A stretch of DNA of 37,479 nucleotides from Ktedonobacteraceae bacterium. GTDB taxonomy: Bacteria; Chloroflexota; Ktedonobacteria; Ktedonobacterales; Ktedonobacteraceae. The stretch lies in NCBI GenBank assembly GCA_013695595.1, contig JACDAE010000090.1, positions 1 through 37,479 of the forward strand, in the 5' to 3' direction. The position numbers were made by a program, and so were the translations under genes. Shown here in pieces: positions 26,081 through 36,008 of this stretch; position 1 is the stretch's first letter; each line of letters opens with the position of its first letter. The notes below the pieces were generated by a model, which was not told the origin of the DNA, ran no database searches, and worked only from the letters and a program-made list of their open reading frames with translations.

Positions 26081-26363
26081 TTTATGCATTTTTGTTTCCT
26101 GATCTCTATATAAAGAAGCCAGCCCTCATGCAAAATTATGTATCGTTCTTCTCTCATGCGCTGGCTCCATCCCCTACATTGTGCGACACAACTAACCATA
26201 AAACCAATCGATGAAGATTGTCTACCTTATATTGTAATAATTATAGATATTTTTGCTATGCTAGCCCTCTTGCACGCTTTCGCATAAGATGATACCCTTA
26301 TGAATGGATACGACAAGTAATTATCGCATCCTTGATTTGTAAACATACATACCACTCAGGCAA

Positions 26364-26379
26364 TGTTTCACGTGAAACA
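26364..26379. promoter_or_regulatory. parS site 4
   Basis: TGTTTCACGTGAAACA exact. Confidence 0.92.
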
Positions 26380-26633
26380 TCAGGCACTTTTCATATCCCA
26401 GTTTAAAGATCTAGTCTGGAAAATCTGTCGTATATTTTCTTTTAGGCAACCTCAGAGACTGATCTGAAATGGCACAATTTCAATTAATTGGAAACTTGTT
26501 TCGGACCATCTCTCGTAAAGTCGTGATGATTTTGTGTTAGAGGGCAACAAGACTGTGATCAATATGTAACACTGGTGTCATATATTTCAATCATAAGACT
26601 TGCCAGCATTACAGTGGTTACCTGAGGAAATAG

Positions 26634-27686
<1,053 letters not shown>

Positions 27687-27688
27687 AT

Positions 27689-27808
27689 GGGCTTATAAAT
27701 CGCGCCCCTACACCATGTCCGGACGCGAAATCAACCATCAGACCGCCTATTAATGACAGGCTTATAAATCGCGTCCGGACATGGTGTAGGGGCGCGATTT
27801 ATAAGCCC
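27689..27808. repeat. 39-bp perfect inverted repeat (27689-27727 / 27770-27808) with an additional nested copy; REP/MITE-like
   Basis: GGGCTTATAAATCGCGCCCCTACACCATGTCCGGACGCG and its exact reverse complement. GGCTTATAAATCGCG also at 27759-27773. Confidence 0.9.
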
Positions 27809-27883
27809 GTGCCGGGGATTTTATTACGCCCACGATATTATCGTTCGTCCCTCGTTTGTTTATCTTCTCGACAGGACACATAT

Positions 27884-29080
27884 ATGAACAAAAAAACAAT
27901 TCGTGATATCGACGTTGCTGGCAAGCGCGTGCTGGTACGCGTCGATTTTAACGTGCCACTGAACGCGGAGCGACAGATCACCGATGATACACGCATTAAA
28001 GCAGCCCTGCCTACGCTAACATATTTGCTCGATCATGGAGCGGCCCTTATCTTGATGTCACACCTGGGGCGTCCTAATGGACAGGTTGTCGATAAACTAC
28101 GCCTCACTCCTATTGCACAACGCCTCAGAGAACTCTTAGGGCATCCCGTACAAACTGCCAGTGATAGTATAGGACCAGAAGTAGAAGATCAGGCCAGCGC
28201 ATTACAACCAGGGCAGGTTTTGCTGCTGGAAAATCTTCGTTTCCATAAAGAAGAAGAGAAGAATAATCCAGACTTTGCGCGCCAACTCGCCAGCCTCGGT
28301 GATCTCTATGTCAACGACGCATTTGGAACCGCTCACCGTGCCCATGCATCGACCGAAGGCGTGACAAAGACGCTTCCAGGTGTGGCTGGTTTCCTGATGG
28401 AAAAAGAACTCAATTTCCTTGGCTCGGCGCTGGAAAATCCACAACGTCCTCTAGTAGCTATTATCGGTGGCGCAAAGGTCTCCGACAAAATCGCAGTTCT
28501 GGAGCGCCTGATTAGCCTTTCCGATAGCATCTTGATCGGTGGCGGCATGGCAAACACCTTCCTCAAAGCGCAGGGGTACGAAATTGGCGACTCCCTATTC
28601 GAGGAGAGCAAGTTAGATGTCGCCCGCAACCTCATCGCTCAGGCGCAACAAAAAGGGAGCAGATTTCTGTTGCCCTCTGATGTTGCTATCGCCGATCGCT
28701 TTGCCGCTGATGCAGATCACAAAATTGTCGCCAGTAGCGCAGTTCCTCAGGGATGGCGCATTCTAGACATCGGACCCGCTGCAATTGAGGAGTTCCGTCA
28801 GGTACTCGCTGAAGCCAGAACGATTGTCTGGAACGGTACGCTGGGCGTCGCAGAATTTCCAGAGTTTGCAAAAGGGACTGATGCAATCATCGATATTCTA
28901 GCTGAGCGCACAAAAGCAGGCGTACTTACGATTATCGGTGGTGGCGACTCTGCGGCAGCCGTCGAGCAAGCTGGGGCAGCCACAAAGATGACGCATGTCT
29001 CTACAGGTGGTGGAGCATCGCTTGAGTTCCTCGAAGGGCGTACGTTGCCTGGCGTGGCCGCATTAGCAGATAAGGGGTAG
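27884..29080 (+). CDS. pgk: Phosphoglycerate kinase
   Basis: [45 protein letters not shown]. Confidence 0.98.
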   Translation: MNKKTIRDIDVAGKRVLVRVDFNVPLNAERQITDDTRIKAALPTLTYLLDHGAALILMSHLGRPNGQVVDKLRLTPIAQRLRELLGHPVQTASDSIGPEVEDQASALQPGQVLLLENLRFHKEEEKNNPDFARQLASLGDLYVNDAFGTAHRAHASTEGVTKTLPGVAGFLMEKELNFLGSALENPQRPLVAIIGGAKVSDKIAVLERLISLSDSILIGGGMANTFLKAQGYEIGDSLFEESKLDVARNLIAQAQQKGSRFLLPSDVAIADRFAADADHKIVASSAVPQGWRILDIGPAAIEEFRQVLAEARTIVWNGTLGVAEFPEFAKGTDAIIDILAERTKAGVLTIIGGGDSAAAVEQAGAATKMTHVSTGGGASLEFLEGRTLPGVAALADKG

Positions 29081-29086
29081 AAAAAC

Positions 29087-29890
29087 ATGGCTCATACGCG
29101 CACCGCTATCATTGCGGGCAACTGGAAGATGAATTATGGCCTAAAACAAGCCAGAGAATTTGTACAAGAGATCCTACCAGCACTTGAACAAGTTGTGGCA
29201 TCTTATCCTCACATCCTGAGTATTCTCTGTCCACCAGCGATCTCACTAGAAACAGTGCATGCAATTCTGAGTGAAAAGCCGGTTCCTCACATCGAACTCG
29301 GCGCACAGAATATGTACTTTGAGGAGAAGGGAGCCTTCACAGGTGAAATCTCGCCTCTCATGGTACGTGAGCTATGCAGCACAGTAATTCTTGGACATTC
29401 AGAGCGCCGTACCTACTTTGGTGAGAGTGACGAACAAGTCAATAAAAAGACGCTGGCAGCTCTCATTCATGGTCTGCGCCCAATTGTCTGCATTGGTGAA
29501 AACCTCGAACAATATGAAATGGGTGAGACCGGTGAGGTAATCCATACACAGATTAAAGGAAGCCTTGCTAATCTTCCTACACAGCAGGCACAAGAGATTG
29601 TTATCGCTTACGAACCAATCTGGGCCATTGGAACGGGGAAGGCCGCGACCGGCGAAGGTGCTGGCAAAGTCGTTCATCTTATCCGTCATCTCTACGGAGA
29701 GATGTATGGGAGTGAAGCGGCAGCCTCTTTACGCATCCTTTATGGTGGCAGTGTCACCTCTGGTAATATCAGCGAATTCATTGCCCATCCAGACATTGAT
29801 GGTGCTCTGGTAGGTGGTGCCAGTATTAAAGCTGACTTTGTGGAGATCGCCCGTAAGATGGTCGAAACAATGACTCAAGTGGTGGGATAA
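29087..29890 (+). CDS. tpiA: Triosephosphate isomerase
   Basis: [35 protein letters not shown]. Confidence 0.98.
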   Translation: MAHTRTAIIAGNWKMNYGLKQAREFVQEILPALEQVVASYPHILSILCPPAISLETVHAILSEKPVPHIELGAQNMYFEEKGAFTGEISPLMVRELCSTVILGHSERRTYFGESDEQVNKKTLAALIHGLRPIVCIGENLEQYEMGETGEVIHTQIKGSLANLPTQQAQEIVIAYEPIWAIGTGKAATGEGAGKVVHLIRHLYGEMYGSEAAASLRILYGGSVTSGNISEFIAHPDIDGALVGGASIKADFVEIARKMVETMTQVVG

Positions 29891-29897
29891 ACAGGCA

Positions 29898-29941
29898 TTC
29901 CCGTTGACGCCTGTCCGGGGCAAGACAGGCATCAACGGGAA
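29898..29941. terminator. Long hairpin after tpiA (TTCCCGTTGACGCCTGTC/GACAGGCATCAACGGGAA)
   Basis: 18-bp stem with one mismatch, 8-nt loop, 7 bp after the tpiA stop. No strong U-run, so it may be REP-like. Confidence 0.5.
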
Positions 29942-30516
29942 GCTCCGAATAGATGCTTCTCTCCATGTCACACTGAGACGCAGCAGGCAGCATGGGAGAT
30001 GCGGAAGATTTCTACTAAATTTGCTGTGAATGTAAGCTCGATGGCTTGCTAGCGCTTTATGTATATACACACGACAAGGCTCTACATTTTTTACCATCTT
30101 CGTTATTCTTCTTCAACAGGCACTCACCAGCAAGCATTCAAGGTTATAATAAAAACAAACATCATAAATTCGTGTAACAGATGTTTGAAAATAATTTATA
30201 CCCTCTGAAGACATTATATACATCACACCAAAACAGGGATACTGCCACCATTGGATAAGTGGATAGGGGTAATTCCTTGGCCAAAACATTGGTTTTCTGC
30301 TTCTAAACCTTTATGTGGCTTAGAGAGTTAGTTAGGTACCCGTCCTTCAGGGTCTTCGTTTTCCTTATATCACCTTCCTTTACAATGTTCATTCATCTAC
30401 CCTTTAAGCATATCATAAAGAATAAATACGACAAAGAAAGATATCTGTTTCTCAAGACTATTTCCTCCAGTAATTTGTATAACACTTATTATTAGTTCGA
30501 TATACAAGGAGATTTT

Positions 30517-30705
30517 ATGAACGCTGAAACCGAAGAACAGGAATCTTCATTTTATATCGCTGTAATTGTGTGTGAATTTTCTTTGGATGCACCAGATGAC
30601 CAACCATTATATCGAGAAGCTTATGTACTAGTTAATGAGTTCTCTGGCTTGATAGGTAAGGATCGAAGTGGACCATTACTTTGCTTCACCATTTTTCTCG
30701 CTTAG
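30517..30705 (+). CDS. Short hypothetical protein, possibly a truncated DUF4288-like protein
   Basis: RBS aaggag 7 nt before ATG. ESSFYIAVIVCEF...PLYREAYVLV resembles the family from memory. Confidence 0.45.
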   Translation: MNAETEEQESSFYIAVIVCEFSLDAPDDQPLYREAYVLVNEFSGLIGKDRSGPLLCFTIFLA

Positions 30706-30714
30706 CTACACAAA

Positions 30715-30747
30715 AATGAGGATAACGTTTATGGCGTTATCCTCATT
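30715..30747 (-). terminator. Intrinsic terminator of rpoD
   Basis: 13-bp perfect stem AATGAGGATAACG/CGTTATCCTCATT followed on the minus strand by TTTTTG. Confidence 0.85.
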
Positions 30748-30774
30748 GAAGTTATCTCTACCTACACAACATTC

Positions 30775-32040
30775 TTAGTCCAGGTAATCTTTCAGCTTGC
30801 GGCTGCGGCTAGGATGACGTAACTTGCGCAGAGCCTTGGCCTCGATCTGGCGGATACGTTCACGGGTCACGTGAAACTCTTTACCAACTTCTTCGAGGGT
30901 ACGGCTGCGGCCATCATCCAATCCAAAGCGCAACTGTAACACTTTACGCTCACGCTCGGTCAGGCTATCCAGAACATCCTCAACCTGCTCTTTCAGCAAC
31001 TGGTGGCTTGCGGCATCAGCTGGTGCCAGGGCAGTGTGATCTTCGAGGAAATCGCCAAGGTGGCTGTCGTCCTCTTCACCAATAGGAGTCTCCAGACTGA
31101 CTGGCTCTTGACTCACTTTAATGATCTCGCGCACTTTCTCCGCAGTGATCTCCATTTGTGCAGCGATCTCTTCGGACGTTGGTTCACGTCCAAGATCTTG
31201 CAGCAAGCGGCGACTGATGCGGATGAGGCGGTTGATCGTCTCGACCATATGCACCGGGATACGAATGGTACGAGCCTGATCAGCGATAGCCCGTGTGATG
31301 GCCTGACGGATCCACCAGGTGGCATAGGTACTGAACTTGTATCCCTTAGTGTAGTCAAACTTCTCAACGGCGCGGATCAGCCCGATATTGCCTTCCTGGA
31401 TAAGATCCAGCAGGTTCATACCACGACCAATATACTTCTTAGCCACGCTTACCACGAGACGCAGGTTGGCCTCCGTCAAGCGGCGCTGTGCCTCTTCGCC
31501 ATCCAGGATGTAGCGGCGATTGGACACAGGCTTCAGACGCTCGGCCTTGCCACGCTCCATGCGTTGTGCAAGGCGAACTTCCTCTTCTGCTGTGAGCAAG
31601 GGCACGCGCCCGATCTCGCGCAAGTACATGCGTACGGGATCGTCTAAGCTACTCTCCAGGTCAGCAACAACGATACCTAAGCCGTCTTGCAGGTCATCCC
31701 ATTTGGGATCAGTTAGAACTTCGGTATCAACCACATCGTCCGGGCCTGGTTCCCAATCCGCTGGCGGCTCCTTAGTAGGATCCAGGGCGTCCATAGGCTC
31801 CTCGTCTTGTAGCTTAAACAGGTCAAATGTCTCATTCTCATCGATAGGAGTCACGAGACTACCACCATCCGAAGGATGAGTATGATGACCTACGGTCTCA
31901 ATATCAAAGACATCATCCGTATTACCCAACATAGACTCTTCAAAAGGATCGAGTGCGAATACATCCTGTAACGGTTCCGTGGTAACGGTACCACGCCCAT
32001 CGTGTACTCGATCCATCACTTCTTGTTCCCGATTCACCAT
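30775..32040 (-). CDS. rpoD: RNA polymerase primary sigma factor
   Basis: [11 protein letters not shown], region 2 [57 protein letters not shown], region 4 [22 protein letters not shown]. Confidence 0.97.
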   Translation of the reverse strand: MVNREQEVMDRVHDGRGTVTTEPLQDVFALDPFEESMLGNTDDVFDIETVGHHTHPSDGGSLVTPIDENETFDLFKLQDEEPMDALDPTKEPPADWEPGPDDVVDTEVLTDPKWDDLQDGLGIVVADLESSLDDPVRMYLREIGRVPLLTAEEEVRLAQRMERGKAERLKPVSNRRYILDGEEAQRRLTEANLRLVVSVAKKYIGRGMNLLDLIQEGNIGLIRAVEKFDYTKGYKFSTYATWWIRQAITRAIADQARTIRIPVHMVETINRLIRISRRLLQDLGREPTSEEIAAQMEITAEKVREIIKVSQEPVSLETPIGEEDDSHLGDFLEDHTALAPADAASHQLLKEQVEDVLDSLTERERKVLQLRFGLDDGRSRTLEEVGKEFHVTRERIRQIEAKALRKLRHPSRSRKLKDYLD

Positions 32041-32175
32041 TCTGGCATCCCCCTTCAGAAAACAGGCTTGCTATGATAAACGAATAAAAAAGGATAAAAA
32101 CTCCTGCTTCCTGATCCGAATTTGGTAAAAATGATTTCGTTAAAACTTTATCGCACACTCTTTACTACGACCTGA

Positions 32176-34251
32176 CTATCGAGAAGCAGTATCGATTGTA
32201 CGTAGCTGGTGATCAACCTCTGACTTTTGTTTCATAAGCTGCCGCATATTATCGGTATTACCCGCACGGTAAGCTTCATCTAAAAGATATTTTAGTTCCA
32301 TATTCAATTGTAACAAACGCGTCCGCTTGAGCCGGGTGGCGCATTGGACTGCTTCCTTCACCAGCCCGGCTCCATCTCGGGCTGCTCCCGATTCAACACA
32401 TTTTTGTACTCGGGCTACTGTTGCCAGCAGCTCAGAAGGCACAAATTGCTCAAAGGGTTGATTAGAGGGAGAAGAAGCACGATGATACACAGAGTTGAGA
32501 ATGTGGTACAACTCTCGCGTGTCTGTCCCGGCGAAGTCACCATCATTAATTATAACACAAACATGTGAAATCAACGCAGGATTCTGCACGAGTAGCCCAA
32601 TTAGGTAGTCCTCCCATTGTAACTTATTATCCCTCTGTCTGTCAAGAGTTTGTAATGACTTACTCCTCTTGATAGCAGATCCTGCTTGAGTGCCTTCTTC
32701 TCTCTTGTCGCTGATCCATTCAGGTTCGTCTTTTTCGCTCTCTTGCTGCTCTCTAATCACTGAGATCTTCGCGGGTGGAAGCATTGTGCCGCCATGACCT
32801 CTCAAAACATGTTGCAATTCATCATGCAAACTACGCTCTTCGGTGCTAATCATCCTTGCTAGCTTGCGCACATAAGCATCACGCCTGATACGGTCATTAA
32901 TCATACCGATGACTGGCAAAAGACGCTTCGCAGCCTCTGTTTGCCCTGCCGGTTCATGTAGATCAAGATCAACCAGCTTCGTCTTAAAGTAGTAGTCAAT
33001 GAGTGGTACTGGATGAGAGACTGCATAGATCCAACCAGGTAGATCCTGCTGGATCATTTCGTCTGGATCTTTCCCATCTGGTAACATCATCACATTGATC
33101 TCTGCATCCACCTGCTCCTCTAGGCGAACAATTCCTTGCAATTGTTGGCGAGCCTGGCCGCGCGTTTTAAGCTGTCCATTCTGCCTCTTTCCCTCTGCTC
33201 TCCCACCAGGAAGGGCAATCGGCACCATCACCCGATCATAGGAGCTGAGCGCTTCCTGAATGCCATGCTCGGTAGCTGCACTCCCCGCCGCATCGGGGTC
33301 GAGTGCCAGCGTCACCTGCCGAGTCAGCTTTTTCAGTTGTTGAATGTGCTTTTCGGTGATTGCACTCCCAATGCATGCCACCGTCTGCTTCGTTCCGTAT
33401 TGGTGAGCAATAATAGCGTCTACATACCCTTCTACGATAACAACTTGATGAACCTGTTTTATTGCATCTCTCGCCATATCTATAGCATATAGTACACTAT
33501 TTTTCTCGAATAACAGTGTTTGTGGCGAATTCAAGTACTTTGGTTTACCTTCACCTAGAGCACGTCCCCCAAAGCCTATCACACGACCACGGGTATCTCT
33601 GATGGGGAAAATTAAGCGATTCCTAAAGTAATCATATACCCCAACACTATTCCCTCCCAACGTTCCCCCCCCACTCTTCTCTTCACGTTCTCGTGCCAGG
33701 CCTCCTACCACTAACTCACGTTCTGTGTAACCCTGTTTTAACAGATAGTGAGACAGGCCTTCCCATTGATCTGGCGCATAACCAAGAGCAAATGAAAGTA
33801 CAGTATCAGATGAAATCCCGCGTCTTTGTACATAGGCTCTTACTTCGGCGGCCTCTTTTGAACGCAGTAACATCTGGTGAAACCAGAGTAATGCATCCTC
33901 ATTCAGCTTACGCAACCGCTCTCTAGTAGCATTGGCCTCGCGCTCTGCTTCCGGATCACGATCACTTTGCTCCTCAACCTGCACTCCGGCCTTCTCAGCC
34001 AGATAATGCAAAGCCTCCCGAAATTCAAACCCCTGTTGCTTCTGCACAAACGAGAAAACATCCCCACCCTCGTTACAACCAAAACAACGCCATGTCTGGC
34101 TTTCCGGAAACACATAAAATGATGCCGTTCGCTCGTTGTGGAACGGACAAAGTCCCTTCAAAGCCTTTCCCGACTTTTGAAGAGCGACTACCAGCCCGAT
34201 CTCCTCTGCGACATCAACTTTTGCCTTGATCGTCTCAATAATAGATGCCAT
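32176..34251 (-). CDS. dnaG: DNA primase
   Basis: CPFHNERTASFYV...WRCFGCNEGGDVFSFV zinc finger, FGGRALGEGKPKYLNS, VVIVEGYVDAIIAHQ Toprim. Confidence 0.97.
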   Translation of the reverse strand: MASIIETIKAKVDVAEEIGLVVALQKSGKALKGLCPFHNERTASFYVFPESQTWRCFGCNEGGDVFSFVQKQQGFEFREALHYLAEKAGVQVEEQSDRDPEAEREANATRERLRKLNEDALLWFHQMLLRSKEAAEVRAYVQRRGISSDTVLSFALGYAPDQWEGLSHYLLKQGYTERELVVGGLAREREEKSGGGTLGGNSVGVYDYFRNRLIFPIRDTRGRVIGFGGRALGEGKPKYLNSPQTLLFEKNSVLYAIDMARDAIKQVHQVVIVEGYVDAIIAHQYGTKQTVACIGSAITEKHIQQLKKLTRQVTLALDPDAAGSAATEHGIQEALSSYDRVMVPIALPGGRAEGKRQNGQLKTRGQARQQLQGIVRLEEQVDAEINVMMLPDGKDPDEMIQQDLPGWIYAVSHPVPLIDYYFKTKLVDLDLHEPAGQTEAAKRLLPVIGMINDRIRRDAYVRKLARMISTEERSLHDELQHVLRGHGGTMLPPAKISVIREQQESEKDEPEWISDKREEGTQAGSAIKRSKSLQTLDRQRDNKLQWEDYLIGLLVQNPALISHVCVIINDGDFAGTDTRELYHILNSVYHRASSPSNQPFEQFVPSELLATVARVQKCVESGAARDGAGLVKEAVQCATRLKRTRLLQLNMELKYLLDEAYRAGNTDNMRQLMKQKSEVDHQLRTIDTASR

Positions 34252-34565
34252 ACGTTATGCCTCAACCCGGCTGGATAATGCTCGCCTAAGGGGTTTTGTT
34301 TCTCTCACATCAGATATAACGATTGATATTACGGAAAGTCGCGCTACGGGTAATTTGTCTTGTACATTGGAACAAGGATATACCTATCGTACTATTGTCT
34401 TCCAAAAATGATCAGATCCAGAGGTGGGAAACAGTCAAAACCTTTTTTTCACTACCTTTTTAACGATTGACATAATCCTGTAGTGACAGTTTTCTCTCTA
34501 ACACATCTTTATTGATCTTCTTTTATTTAAGTGCTTCGACAAAAAGTTATCCACATTTTGCACAA

Positions 34566-34645
34566 GCGTATTAACTACTATTGTATATCTATATATTAAT
34601 AAAAATATATAACAGTAGTAGTAGGGACTGTGGATAAGTGGATAA
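34566..34645 (-). promoter_or_regulatory. Predicted basal unwinding element (DnaA boxes, GC cluster, DnaA-trios, AT-rich DUE)
   Basis: Minus strand: TTATCCACTTATCCACA-GTCCC-CTACTACTACTG-TTATATATTTTTATTAATATATAG. Confidence 0.65.
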
Positions 34646-34904
34646 CTTTGCTCCGGAGATGTTTCTTTGTATTGCCGTTTCCTGTGGTAGAGCAGCCTCA
34701 GGAGCCATGTGATAGAGTTATCCACAGCCCTTCCAGAAGTGTAAAAAAAGAGGTTTTCTTTGTGGATAAGTTGGCAGAGGTGGTGGATAAGTTGGGGATA
34801 ACTCGGAGATAAACAAGATCCAAGAAGATATATGTGGATAAGTTATCCACCATCATTGTGGATAAAGTAGGGTAGTTATCCACAGGGATGAGCCTTGAAA
34901 AAAT

Positions 34905-35757
34905 GATATAGCGGCTCAATATATCAGCGCGCTATATCAGACCTTCTCTGTGGATAAAATGTGGAAAACTTATCCACATTTTGTGTGGATAACTTTTGCT
35001 GGAAAATACATCCATTGGAACTAATCTATTTCAAGGTCATAAATTGGGGATTTATCCGCAATTTAGTAAAGAAGTTCCTTATTTTACGAGCCTCTATATA
35101 TAAATATTCCCAAATTTAGAAGCGAGGATGCATAAAATTCATAAATGTACCACTTTATGAGTGCACAACTATCATATCAAGCCGGCTTGTCGATGGGGAA
35201 ATGTGGACAGTGTGGAAAACTTATCCACATTTTGTGTGGATAACTCCGTTATGGCAAGTACGATATAGCGGCTCAATATATTGAGCCGCTATATTAGGCT
35301 CTTCCTGTGGATAAAATGTGGAAAACTTATCCACATTTTATGTGGATAACCTCATTGATCGTGATGGATTGTGAGGATATCGTGAAAAGTAGCTTTAAGT
35401 GCACCTATCACGCCGCTATATTACCTAAGAAAAATGTGGATAATGTGGAAAACTTATCCACACAAAATGTGGATAACACGACTGTATCCTGTATGATATA
35501 GCGCGCTGATATATTGAGCCGCTATATCAAACCTTCCCTGTGGATAAAATGTGGAAAACTTATCCACATTTTGTGTGGATAACCTCATTGATCGTGATGG
35601 ATTGTGAAAATGGTGTGAAGGATATAGCGCGCTGATATATTGAGCCGCTATATCAAACCTTCCCTGTGGATAAAATGTGGAAAACTTATCCACATTTTGT
35701 GTAGATAACCATATTATGGCAAGTACGATATAGCGCGCTGATATATTGAGCCGATAC
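34905..35757. repeat. Five copies of a 31-34 bp palindromic module GATATAGCGSGCTSAATATATTGAGCCGCTATATC interleaved with DnaA-box triplets
   Basis: Copies at 34905-34938, 35262-35295, 35495-35528, 35621-35654, 35727-35757. The copy at 35263-35294 contains a perfect 32-bp palindrome. Confidence 0.88.
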
Positions 35758-36008
35758 ATTGTGGTCATTGTGTGGATAACTGGTGGAAAACTTATCCACA
35801 GGGGAAGAAAGACGTTCATAGGGTTCCTTTTTGTTTTCTGGATAGGTAAGGGCACTATATTACCATGATTGATTGAACATGTAAAAGGAGTTATCCACAA
35901 ATTCTGTGGATAACTCCCTTAAAAAATGTGCAGAAGTCAATCTGAGTAACCAAAAATTGCTAGTGCGGAGGTGAAAAACTCCAGAGAGTACCATTTCAGT
36001 ATTATTTT

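Larger units (their letters stand above)
34547..35913. other. oriC: Candidate chromosomal replication origin (oriC): dense DnaA-box array with AT-rich unwinding element
   Basis: About 27 exact TTATCCACA/TGTGGATAA by hand count. AT-rich 34561-34620. TAG-triplet DnaA-trio. No credible CDS. Adjacent to dnaG/rpoD and about 8 kb from a parS cluster. Confidence 0.82.

Noticed and set aside
30120-30500. Possible structured ncRNA or riboswitch in the tpiA-rpoD intergenic region
   Set aside because: Short repeats (ggataagtggatagg) seen but I could not fold a convincing conserved class. Left unannotated.
34905-35757. CRISPR array or plasmid iterons
   Set aside because: Spacers are themselves repeated and not uniform. 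Units are DnaA boxes and palindromes, no cas or rep genes, and housekeeping genes flank it.
34498-35900. ORFs inside the DnaA-box array (34498..34725, 34698..34919, 35307..35501, 35454..35900)
   Set aside because: Translations are repeats of the DnaA-box modules (NVDNFST, VDKLST). No RBS or domains.
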